From assembly GCA_023206055.1 (NCBI GenBank), contig CP065366.1:2356001-2420000 (forward strand): 64,000 nucleotides of DNA, written 5' to 3'. The stretch is from Vibrio cyclitrophicus. Its GTDB lineage: Bacteria; Pseudomonadota; Gammaproteobacteria; Enterobacterales; Vibrionaceae. Below the pieces are notes generated by a model that saw nothing but the letters and a program-made list of their open reading frames with translations, was not told the origin of the DNA and searched no databases. A program made the position numbers and the translations under genes. Below, piece by piece: positions 26,010 to 33,907 of this stretch; within the stretch, counting starts at the first letter, position 1; every line of letters begins with the position of its first letter.

Positions 26010-26312
26010 TTATAGAAGGCGCAGCACTGTTAGGTAGAGCAAAATTGTGAGTGAAATATATGGGCTGAACAGTAGTTGCCACATCCAAGCTCTTGGCTTA
26101 AATCCAATACCGTAAACCATGCTTGAGCATACTGCCCAAATAAACATTGGCCCGATGATCGCGTTAAAGCCACCGATGCTTGTCGCATACGCTTCAGGAT
26201 CCCACATCACTAAGCCCACATGCATGAAACCCAATACTAGAGATAAGGCTCTAAGCAGAGTCTTATCCATTGGTTGATGCAGTTTAGCGATTTGCTCTGC
26301 GAGATTACTCAC
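26010..26312 (-). CDS. ybgE: Cyd operon protein YbgE
   Basis: 100 residues with three hydrophobic helices, e.g. LVLGFMHVGLVMWDPEAYA and MFIWAVCSSMVYGIGF. It is the small membrane protein regularly found after cydX. The start is GTG at 26312, overlapping the end of cydX by 8 bases. Its function in cytochrome bd assembly or use is not settled. Downstream is the operon terminator. Confidence 0.88.
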   Translation of the reverse strand: MSNLAEQIAKLHQPMDKTLLRALSLVLGFMHVGLVMWDPEAYATSIGGFNAIIGPMFIWAVCSSMVYGIGFKPRAWMWQLLFSPYISLTILLYLTVLRLL

Positions 26313-26412
26313 TGTCTTTGTCCATCATTTCTGAATGCTCTAGCCATAAAGCATTGATGATGCCGAATGCACATGCTAGAAGTACACCCAAAATCCATGC
26401 GAAATACCACAT
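26305..26412 (-). CDS. cydX: Cytochrome bd-I accessory subunit CydX
   Basis: A 35-residue protein starting MWYFAWILGVLLACAFGIIN and continuing ALWLEHSEMMDKDSE, which is the CydX pattern: one membrane helix with the conserved W-Y-F-x-W-x-L-G start and the NALWLE motif. It stabilises the haem b595/d site of CydAB. It lies 31 bases after cydB and overlaps ybgE. Confidence 0.95.
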   Translation of the reverse strand: MWYFAWILGVLLACAFGIINALWLEHSEMMDKDSE

Positions 26413-26443
26413 AAAATTTCTCCTAAGTTATTTAACTTCTAGC

Positions 26444-27580
26444 TTAGTAAGCTGAAACGTCGTTATCTTCGATGTGTTTCTTATCTAGACGACCGAACAT
26501 TTTGTAGTATGTCCAAGTTGTGTAGCCAAGAATCACAGGAACCATTACCGCCGCAACGACAGTCATAAGACCAAGCGTTAGCTCACTCGCTGTTGAATCC
26601 CACATAGTCAAGCTTTGGTTAGGGTTCAGGCTTGATGGCATTACGAATGGGAACATTGCAAAACCAGCCGTTAAAATAACACCAGCGTTCGATAGGCTTG
26701 AGAACAGGAATGCGAAACCACCACGCTCAAAGCGAGATGCAATCACAGCAAGCAGTGGCATTGCTACACCAAGAATCGGCGCAGCCCACATTGCTGGATA
26801 AGTTTCGAAGTTTGTCATCCAAGCACCAACTTGAAGTGATACTTCTTTGTTTAGTGGGTTTGAGTCAGCAAACGTATCGATAGTGCTTGTGATTACATAG
26901 CCTTCGATAGATTGAACCCAGAAGCCACCAATAATAAACAGAGCAATTGCAATGACACCCGTGATCTGAGCAACGTTGCGAGCGCGTCTGTGTAGATCTT
27001 CTGTTGTCTTCATTTGAAGCCATGTTGCACCTTGCATCACGAACAACATCAGAGCCAACACACCACAAAGCAATGCAAACGGGTTAAGCAGTGCGAAGAA
27101 CGTACCATGGTACTTAGACATCATAAATTCGTTCAGTTCAAATGGAACACCTTGCAGTAGGTTACCAAATGCCACACCGAAAATGATTGGCGGAACTGTG
27201 CCACTAAAGCAAAGTGCGTAGTCCCATGTTTTACGCCATTTTGGATCTTCAATCTTAGAGCGGTAGTCAAGTGCAAGTGGTCGTAACCAAAGCGCAGCTA
27301 ACGTCGCATACATCGCGAAGTAGAAACCAGAGAAAGACGTCGCGTAAACCAAAGGCCATGCAGCAAACAATGCACCACCAGCCGTGATCAACCAAACTTG
27401 GTTGCCATCCCAGTGAGGGGCAATCGTGTTTAGCATAATACGACGTTCAGTGTCGCTCTTACCGATAACAGGTGAAAGAGCTGCAACACCCATATCGAAG
27501 CCATCAGTTACGGCGAAACCAACCAGTAGAACACCGATCAATACCCACCAAATAAGTCGTAAGCTTTCGTAATCAAACAT
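26444..27580 (-). CDS. cydB: Cytochrome bd ubiquinol oxidase subunit II
   Basis: 378 residues, about 8-9 membrane helices. Conserved stretches seen: IWWVLIGVLLVGFAVTDGFDMGV in part, APHWDGNQVWLITAGGALFAAWP in part, YRSKIEDPKWRKTWD and FPFVMPSSLNPNQSLTMWD in part. It pairs with CydA as a structural subunit that lacks haem in most structures. 13 bases separate it from cydA. Confidence 0.97.
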   Translation of the reverse strand: MFDYESLRLIWWVLIGVLLVGFAVTDGFDMGVAALSPVIGKSDTERRIMLNTIAPHWDGNQVWLITAGGALFAAWPLVYATSFSGFYFAMYATLAALWLRPLALDYRSKIEDPKWRKTWDYALCFSGTVPPIIFGVAFGNLLQGVPFELNEFMMSKYHGTFFALLNPFALLCGVLALMLFVMQGATWLQMKTTEDLHRRARNVAQITGVIAIALFIIGGFWVQSIEGYVITSTIDTFADSNPLNKEVSLQVGAWMTNFETYPAMWAAPILGVAMPLLAVIASRFERGGFAFLFSSLSNAGVILTAGFAMFPFVMPSSLNPNQSLTMWDSTASELTLGLMTVVAAVMVPVILGYTTWTYYKMFGRLDKKHIEDNDVSAY

Positions 27581-27593
27581 AATATTCCCTCAC

Positions 27594-29180
27594 TTATACT
27601 TCAACTGAACGGCTAACTTTGTCTTCAACAGAGTTATCGTTTTGTTCGAAGTGGTAACGGCCTGTCTTCAAGCTACTTGGACCTTTACGTGCGAATTTCA
27701 GCATTAGGTAAACTTCAGCAATCAAGAACACTGTGTACAGTGCAAGGATAGCGAATAGAGAAGTCCAAAGCTGTTCAATAGTCAGTGCTGATGCAGCAAC
27801 GTTAACCGGTAGGATTTCACCAACCGCCCATGGTTGACGACCAAACTCAGCAACGAACCAACCTGCTTCAATCGCAATCCAAGGCAGAGGGATTGAGAAT
27901 AGCGCAGCTTTAAGTACCCATGGTTTCTGTTCGATTTTCTGACGACACGTTTGAACAAACGCAGCACCGAATACAAACAACATGATGAAGCCACAAGCAA
28001 CCATCAGACGGAATGACCAGAATAGAGGCCAAACTGTTGGGATAGAATCATCCGCAGCCATTTGGATTTGATCTTCTGTTGCATCAACAACGTCGTCTGT
28101 GTAGCGCTTAAGAAGTAGACCGTAACCTAGGTCACCTTTCACTTCGTCGAACGCAGCCATGTTTTCTTCAGACTTGTCGCCTGCACGTAGCTTTTCAAGC
28201 AGCTCGTATGCGTACATACCCGTACGGATACGATCAACGTGGTCATCACGTAGGTCACGTAGGCCCGTTACTTCAGTATCAAGCGAACGCGTTGCGATGA
28301 TACCCATTACGTAAGGGATTTTAATTGCGTAGTCAGTATTCATTGTTTCTTGGTTTGGAATACCAAAAACAGTAAATGCGGCTGGAGCTTCTTCAGTGTG
28401 CCACTCTGCTTCTACCGCAGCGAGCTTCACTTTTTGAACTTCACCAAGCTCGTAACCAGATTCATCACCTAGCACGATTACTGACAGGATCGCCGCCATG
28501 CCGAAAGATGCAGCAATCGCGAAAGAGCGACGAGCAAAGGCAAGGTCACGACCTTTAAGAATGTAGTATGAGCTGATACCAAGGATGAACATTGCACCCG
28601 TTGTGTAACCAGACGCCACTGTGTGTACAAATTTAACTTGTGCTACAGGGTTTAGTACAACTTCAGCGAAGCTCACCATTTCCATACGCATGGTTTCAAA
28701 GTTAAATTCTGCACCCACTGGGTTTTGCATCCAGCCGTTTGCTACCAAGATCCATAGCGCTGAGAAGTTAGAGCCTAGTGCTACTAACCACGTTACCGCT
28801 AAGTGTTGACGCTTCGACAATCTGTCCCAACCGAAGAAGAAAAGACCAACAAAAGTAGACTCTAGGAAGAATGCAACAAGCGCTTCGATAGCCAGCGGAG
28901 CACCAAAGATGTCGCCAACATAGTGAGAATAGTAAGACCAGTTAGTACCGAACTGGAACTCCATGGTTAAGCCTGTCGCTACACCAAGAGCAAAGTTAAT
29001 ACCAAACAATTTACCCCAGAACTTGGTCATGTCCTTGTAAATTTGCTTGCCAGTCATTACATAAACTGACTCCATAATGGCAAGTAGAAATGCCATACCT
29101 AGTGTCAGTGGAACAAATAGGAAGTGATACATCGCTGTAAATGCAAATTGCAATCGCGACAGATCAACAACATCAATCAT
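27594..29180 (-). CDS. cydA: Cytochrome bd ubiquinol oxidase subunit I
   Basis: 528 residues from the ATG at 29180, which has GGAG 6 bases upstream and gives the family N-terminus IDVVDLSRLQFAFTAMYHF with the haem-ligand His. The longer frame to 29210 is not needed. Further family marks are ESTFVGLFFFGWDRLSK, a long Q-loop (about 240-370) and AEFGRQPWAVGEILP. The enzyme oxidises ubiquinol and reduces O2 with high affinity. The long upstream region has an FNR-type palindrome, consistent with oxygen control. Confidence 0.97.
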   Translation of the reverse strand: MIDVVDLSRLQFAFTAMYHFLFVPLTLGMAFLLAIMESVYVMTGKQIYKDMTKFWGKLFGINFALGVATGLTMEFQFGTNWSYYSHYVGDIFGAPLAIEALVAFFLESTFVGLFFFGWDRLSKRQHLAVTWLVALGSNFSALWILVANGWMQNPVGAEFNFETMRMEMVSFAEVVLNPVAQVKFVHTVASGYTTGAMFILGISSYYILKGRDLAFARRSFAIAASFGMAAILSVIVLGDESGYELGEVQKVKLAAVEAEWHTEEAPAAFTVFGIPNQETMNTDYAIKIPYVMGIIATRSLDTEVTGLRDLRDDHVDRIRTGMYAYELLEKLRAGDKSEENMAAFDEVKGDLGYGLLLKRYTDDVVDATEDQIQMAADDSIPTVWPLFWSFRLMVACGFIMLFVFGAAFVQTCRQKIEQKPWVLKAALFSIPLPWIAIEAGWFVAEFGRQPWAVGEILPVNVAASALTIEQLWTSLFAILALYTVFLIAEVYLMLKFARKGPSSLKTGRYHFEQNDNSVEDKVSRSVEV

Positions 29181-29684
29181 GGTAACTCCTTTGTGTCGGC
29201 TGAATGACACTTGTGTGATTATTCACCGCAAAAATCCATGTTAAAACAATTTGTGCAATTGTTATTACAAATTGAAATTTGTAGCAAAAACGTACCGTTA
29301 TAGTTAGATTATTGTTAAGCATGAGCTAATATAGCTGGCGCTAATATTACTGGTAAAATCAGTATGTTTCAAAAGGTTTATAGGAGAACCTTGCGTTGAT
29401 TTGTATCAATTTTATTCGAGCAAATTAGAGTTATTTTTGAACAATCATGATTAAAATCACACCAATTTAGCCTCAGTTAATAACAGCACATGATATCTGT
29501 GACAAAAGCTCAGCACCGCCTCAACATACGAATTACAACTACCCATAAAGTATTAACAAAAAATATGACAACTTATTTCATTTTTTGTTAGCCAAATCAA
29601 ACCTGCAATCAAAGTTTTCATTTTTGATGGCCGCTATTCAGTCTTTTTATCGACTCGCTCAAAGAGTTGTTATTCAGTAAAAAG
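29181..29684 (-). promoter_or_regulatory. cydA promoter region
   Basis: About 500 AT-rich bases without a gene between ruvB and cydA. It holds one perfect FNR-type site (listed separately), several TTAAC/GTTAA-like stretches (e.g. GTTAATAACA near 29474 and ATTAACAAA near 29551) that could be ArcA contacts, and no credible ORF. In enterics cydA has several promoters controlled by ArcA and FNR; the length here fits that. Confidence 0.55.
29396..29409. promoter_or_regulatory. Perfect FNR-type box upstream of cydA
   Basis: TTGATTTGTATCAA is an exact match to the FNR consensus TTGAT-N4-ATCAA and reads as TTGAT-TTGT-ATCAA. It lies 216 bases upstream of the cydA start codon in a region with no other gene. 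Confidence 0.7.
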
Positions 29685-29715
29685 CAAAAAATCCCAGCGC
29701 TTATGCAACTGGGAT
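29685..29715 (-). terminator. ruvB terminator
   Basis: ATCCCAG (29691-29697) pairs with CTGGGAT (29709-29715) around an 11-base loop; the minus strand continues TTTTTTGC. It lies 18 bases past the ruvB stop. Confidence 0.8.
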
Positions 29716-29732
29716 CTTTAAAAATGAATACT

Positions 29733-30749
29733 TTAACGATTAGACGGCTTATCTATTCCGAAGTGTAAATACGCTCTGTCGGTAGCAATTCGCCCTCTTG
29801 GTGTTCTTTGCAGATAACCTTGTTGTATCAAGTAAGGCTCTAACACATCTTCAATGGTGTCTCTCTCTTCACCAATCGCGGCTGCCATGTTGTCGATACC
29901 GACCGGGCCACCACCAAACTTCTCCATAATCGCAAGTAGAAGCTTTCTATCCATGTAGTCGAAACCTTTAGCATCGACATCCAACATGTTGAGTGCCTTA
30001 TCCGCCACGTCTGGGCAAATATGTCCGTCGGCTTTCACTTCCGCGTAATCTCGTACACGGCGTAATAAACGGTTTGCGATACGCGGTGTACCACGAGCAC
30101 GACGAGCAATTTCTAATGCCCCATCCGACTCCAATGAAAGTCCAAGGCAATCTGCGCTGCGCTGAACGATGTTTTGAAGGTCTTCAACCTTATAGTACTC
30201 AAGACGTTGAGTAATACCAAAACGGTCACGTAATGGCGAAGTCAATGAACCAGCACGAGTGGTTGCACCAATCAAAGTAAAAGGAGGAAGGTCAATCTTG
30301 ATAGAGCGAGCCGCTGGGCCTTCACCAATCATGATATCCAGTTGGTAATCTTCCATTGCTGGATACAACACCTCTTCAACCACAGGGCTTAAACGGTGGA
30401 TCTCATCAATGAAAAGCACATCGTTTTCTTCGAGGTTGGTTAATAGCGCGGCTAAGTCGCCCGCTTTTTCTAGAACCGGACCAGAAGTCGTACGGATGCT
30501 CACATCCATTTCATTGGCAACAATGTTCGCAAGCGTGGTTTTACCCAAGCCGGGAGGACCAAATATCAACAGATGGTCGAGTGCTTCGTTGCGCAGTTGT
30601 GCCGCTTTGATGAAAATCTCCATCTGGCCACGAACGTGATCCTGACCTTGATAGTCGGCAAGTGCTTTCGGGCGTATTGCACGATCAATGACATCTTCAT
30701 CTTTAAAGACCGGATTATCCGGTGCAATCAGGCGATCGGCTTCAATCAT
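29733..30749 (-). CDS. ruvB: Holliday junction branch migration helicase RuvB
   Basis: 338 residues of the AAA+ class: Walker A GPPGLGKTT, Walker B LFIDEIHRLSP, sensor TTRAGSLTSPLRDRFG, arginine region RRARGTPRIANRLLRRVRD in part, and a C-terminal winged helix (GGPVGIDNMAAAIGEE, QRTPRGR). RuvB hexamers drive branch migration with RuvA. It follows ruvA after a 103-base gap. Confidence 0.98.
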   Translation of the reverse strand: MIEADRLIAPDNPVFKDEDVIDRAIRPKALADYQGQDHVRGQMEIFIKAAQLRNEALDHLLIFGPPGLGKTTLANIVANEMDVSIRTTSGPVLEKAGDLAALLTNLEENDVLFIDEIHRLSPVVEEVLYPAMEDYQLDIMIGEGPAARSIKIDLPPFTLIGATTRAGSLTSPLRDRFGITQRLEYYKVEDLQNIVQRSADCLGLSLESDGALEIARRARGTPRIANRLLRRVRDYAEVKADGHICPDVADKALNMLDVDAKGFDYMDRKLLLAIMEKFGGGPVGIDNMAAAIGEERDTIEDVLEPYLIQQGYLQRTPRGRIATDRAYLHFGIDKPSNR

Positions 30750-30852
30750 AAATTCTGTTATTCCTAACTCTGCTATTGCTGACCCTGCGCTTCTTAGTTC
30801 TGTGTAAAGGCAAAGTGAATGAGTCTATTTTGTAGAACAAGTATATGAGGTA

Positions 30853-31464
30853 TTAAACCATCGACTTCAGTGCTTCGCGAATCAATTGTTCGCTGGTCAT
30901 GCCATCTTTAGCCACTTGAGCAACAACTTTAGAGGCTTGAGTCGGTTTATAACCCAACGCAAGTAGTGCGCTTACTGCTTCTTCTTCAGCATCGTGAACC
31001 GCTGGCATCGAGTCCATTGGCGCTGCATCCGTTGCAGGCGTAAACAGGTCGCCCGCGCCCCACCCTTTTAGGCGGTCTTTCATTTCAACAACCAGACGCT
31101 CTGCCGTTTTCTTACCAACACCCGGCAATTTAACCAGTGTTGAGATATCTTCACGTTCAACGCTTTGAACGAATTGGCTTGCCGTCATTCCAGAAAGGAT
31201 ACCAAGACCAAGTTTAGGACCGACACCATTCGCTTTAATTACTTCACGGAACAAAGCACGCTCTTTAACCGTGTTAAAACCATAAAGTAGCTGCGCATCT
31301 TCACGTACAACAAAGTGCGTGTAGATGATTGCCTCTTCGCCCACGTTTGGTAATTCATAAAAACAGCTCATTGGCATTTGAACTTCATAGCCAACGCCAC
31401 TCACTTCGATTAGTAATTCTGGTGGCTGTTTTTCTATTAATGTACCGCGGAGACGTCCGATCAC
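30853..31464 (-). CDS. ruvA: Holliday junction branch migration protein RuvA
   Basis: 203 residues: OB-fold N-terminus (IGRLRGTLIEKQPPELLIEVSGVGYEV in part), tandem helix-hairpin-helix motifs (ANGVGPKLGLGILSG and KLPGVGKKTAERLVVEMKDRL in part) and a C-terminal helical domain that contacts RuvB (AVSALLALGYKPTQASKVV). Start GTG at 31464. A chemoreceptor gene and its terminator lie between this gene and ruvC. Confidence 0.97.
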   Translation of the reverse strand: MIGRLRGTLIEKQPPELLIEVSGVGYEVQMPMSCFYELPNVGEEAIIYTHFVVREDAQLLYGFNTVKERALFREVIKANGVGPKLGLGILSGMTASQFVQSVEREDISTLVKLPGVGKKTAERLVVEMKDRLKGWGAGDLFTPATDAAPMDSMPAVHDAEEEAVSALLALGYKPTQASKVVAQVAKDGMTSEQLIREALKSMV

Positions 31465-31502
31465 AATTCACTCTCTTGATGGAATTTAATTTGAAGGACA
31501 GA

Positions 31503-31535
31503 ATATAAAAGAACTGGATACTTATCCAGTTCTTT
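31503..31535 (-). terminator. Terminator after the chemoreceptor gene
   Basis: AAAGAACTGGAT (31508-31519) and ATCCAGTTCTTT (31524-31535) form a perfect 12-bp stem with a 4-base loop. On the minus strand it is followed by TATATTC, so the U-run is weak. It stands between the chemoreceptor stop and ruvA. Confidence 0.75.
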
Positions 31536-31555
31536 GTGTTTTTGAAGTGAATTAT

Positions 31556-33016
31556 TTAGGCTTGTTTGGCTTGCGAGACCACGCTGTTCAAGCTCGCGAC
31601 CAATTTTTTAACCGAAGTCACATGACCTGTTAGCTCAGAACCATAATTCGCGACTAAGCCTGACACCGATTTAGTTTCCGCCACACTTTGCGCCACTTCT
31701 GAACTCGCGAGATCGAGCTCTTTTAACGAATTCATCTGCATCGCCATAATATTGGTGAGCTGATTAACATCGGTTGAGATGGTTTGCACCTCTGAGATAA
31801 TACCGTTCATCTCGCTCGCCGTGGTTTCGATGATTGATCTACCGTGTTCAACTTCTTCTTTACTACGGTCTAACAGAGTTCGAATCTCTATCGCCGAATG
31901 ACTGCTTTTCGCCGATAGCTCTCTTACCTGATCAGCTACCACAGCAAAGCCTCGTCCCTGTTCACCTGCACGCGCAGCTTCGATTGCCGCGTTGAGTGCT
32001 AATAGATTGGTTTGCTCAGCAACCGAAGTGATTAAATCAGCGACCTTCATGATTTCTTGATTACTTTGAATGATCTGGCTGATCGCATCGGTTGAAGCTT
32101 CTAATGACTCTGAACTCTTTTGCGCTTTGGTACCAACCGCTTCGCTGCGCTCTTTCAGTTCACCAACAAATGAATTGGATTCTTCGATGCCTTGGGTCAT
32201 TTGGTGAAGTTGTTGGCTCATCTCTTCTGCGGCGCTCGCTTGAGATTCGCAATTGATATTCAACACTTCGACTTGAGCATGCAAGTCTTGTGACTGCTGA
32301 TCCAAATGAACCGAAACACCTTGTAGGCTCTCTGAATTCGAATTGGCTTGGTCGAGCACGATAGAGAGTCGACCTTCGCTTTGCGTTGCTTGGTTGGCAA
32401 CGTGTTGGCTTTCTGAAATCGCTTCTTCCGCCATCTCAATCGCGACCTCTTTTTGTTTGGCCGTAAACGCTTGAGCGATGCAAATCACCACCAAAGGCAT
32501 GATCACACCAGACCAAGTTTCAACCACCACGGCTTCCGGAGTAAGTACTAACTGTGGAAATTCAAATCCGTTAAGGTGAGCCGACGTCATCACCAATGAA
32601 ACGCCAATCACTAACCCACTCCATACCAAGGCGACAATACGTGTTCCTGACAAGAAAAAAGCGACCACTAACAAAGGAACCCAATAAGCCTGAGTCGATG
32701 CCACCACACCACCACTTTGGTAGATAATATTCAGCGCGTGCACCGCCATCCCCACAAACCCAAAATTGAGTGCAAGGCTGGGTTTACTGGTAACACGCAA
32801 GAGCAGTGCGGAGATCAGTTCAAACACGATAAGGAATACAGATGTGGCGATCAGAAGTTGCTCTTCGTGCTTTGTCCATTTGATTAAGCTGTAGACACCC
32901 ACAAAGAAGGCGATAAAGGTAAAGAGTAATAAGATATCGGCTTGTCTGACTTCGTTGTTACTCCACCCATTACTTTTGGGTAGAAACAGCGCGCGCCACA
33001 ACTTGATTGGGTTCAT
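31556..33016 (-). CDS. Methyl-accepting chemotaxis protein with multi-pass membrane N-terminus
   Basis: 486 residues. The first 190 hold about six hydrophobic segments (e.g. ADILLLFTFIAFFVGVYSL, LLIATSVFLIVFELISALLL, VPLLVVAFFLSGTRIVALVW, GVIMPLVVICIAQAF) with little periplasmic loop, in place of the usual two helices around a large sensor. No clear HAMP follows. The signalling part is a long coiled coil with the kinase-contact tip EQTNLLALNAAIEAARAGEQ (extended by GRGFAVVADQVREL). Methylation-site Gln/Glu pairs are present. It should pass a signal sensed in or at the membrane to CheA. It lies alone between ruvC and ruvA with its own terminator. Confidence 0.92.
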   Translation of the reverse strand: MNPIKLWRALFLPKSNGWSNNEVRQADILLLFTFIAFFVGVYSLIKWTKHEEQLLIATSVFLIVFELISALLLRVTSKPSLALNFGFVGMAVHALNIIYQSGGVVASTQAYWVPLLVVAFFLSGTRIVALVWSGLVIGVSLVMTSAHLNGFEFPQLVLTPEAVVVETWSGVIMPLVVICIAQAFTAKQKEVAIEMAEEAISESQHVANQATQSEGRLSIVLDQANSNSESLQGVSVHLDQQSQDLHAQVEVLNINCESQASAAEEMSQQLHQMTQGIEESNSFVGELKERSEAVGTKAQKSSESLEASTDAISQIIQSNQEIMKVADLITSVAEQTNLLALNAAIEAARAGEQGRGFAVVADQVRELSAKSSHSAIEIRTLLDRSKEEVEHGRSIIETTASEMNGIISEVQTISTDVNQLTNIMAMQMNSLKELDLASSEVAQSVAETKSVSGLVANYGSELTGHVTSVKKLVASLNSVVSQAKQA

Positions 33017-33231
33017 CAGTGATCATCCTTGATTAACTTGTAAGACCTCCGACCAATGTTAATAACATGTTAAATGATACGCAATGTTATTATCTGGGTT
33101 ATGTTCGAAAGATCTCATTTCATCAAGGATTTAGAGGCGTATTGTTTTGATATGAGCCAAACAGGGCGTGAGGCTCATCAATAGAATAGTTTTAAAAGGC
33201 AGAATGTTAGGAGCTAACAATAGAATGAGAT

Positions 33232-33753
33232 TTAACGGTAACGCCCTTTTCTTGCTCCTGTTGCTTTACCCGCAAGTGCGACCAAGGTTTTATTGGTGTT
33301 AGCGTGAGTGATCGCTACGCCTAGAGCATCGGCTGCATCAGCTTGTGGCTTAGCAGGTAGTTTGAGCATGCTCATCACCATATTCTGAACCATAGACTTA
33401 TCAGCACCACCATTACCTGTCACCGCTTGTTTGATCAAACGAGCCGCGTATTCATGAACAGGCAAATCAGCATTCACTGCTGCTACAATCGCACTACCAC
33501 GAGCTTGGCCAAGTTTAAGCGCTGAATCGGCATTCTTCGCCATGAACACTTGTTCGATCGCGAATACGTCAGGCTGAAACTGAGTAATGATCTCACTCAC
33601 GCCTGCATAGATTTGCTTTAAGCGACCTGGCAGTTCTTTTTCGGAAGTACGAATACAACCACTACCTAAGTAATATAGATGGCGACCATTTTGACGAATC
33701 ACGCCATAGCCGGTAATGCGAGAACCAGGGTCAATCCCTAAGATAATAGACAT
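33232..33753 (-). CDS. ruvC: Crossover junction endodeoxyribonuclease RuvC
   Basis: 173 residues with RNase-H-like fold and the acidic residues expected: ILGIDPGSRITGYGVI (Asp7), FAIEQVFMAKN (Glu), and QADAADALGVAITHA (two Asp). It resolves Holliday junctions made by RecA and moved by RuvAB. ATG at 33753. 154 bases separate it from aspS, including the aspS terminator. Confidence 0.98.
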   Translation of the reverse strand: MSIILGIDPGSRITGYGVIRQNGRHLYYLGSGCIRTSEKELPGRLKQIYAGVSEIITQFQPDVFAIEQVFMAKNADSALKLGQARGSAIVAAVNADLPVHEYAARLIKQAVTGNGGADKSMVQNMVMSMLKLPAKPQADAADALGVAITHANTNKTLVALAGKATGARKGRYR

Positions 33754-33808
33754 AACTTCAAATACTGATTATTTATACATGCTTTATGAGCTTAGTATAT
33801 CGAACGCA

Positions 33809-33840
33809 AAAAAAAATGCCCGTCAAATTAACGGGCATTT
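33809..33840 (-). terminator. aspS terminator
   Basis: AAATGCCCGT (33814-33823) and ACGGGCATTT (33831-33840) make a perfect 10-bp stem with a 7-base loop; the minus strand continues TTTTTTGC. It lies 68 bases past the aspS stop. Confidence 0.9.
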
Positions 33841-33907
33841 TATTGTTCTACTGCAAAACTAAGCTCTAAAAAACTAAGCTCTTTAGAAAGTTAGGCTAAT
33901 CGTTTGA

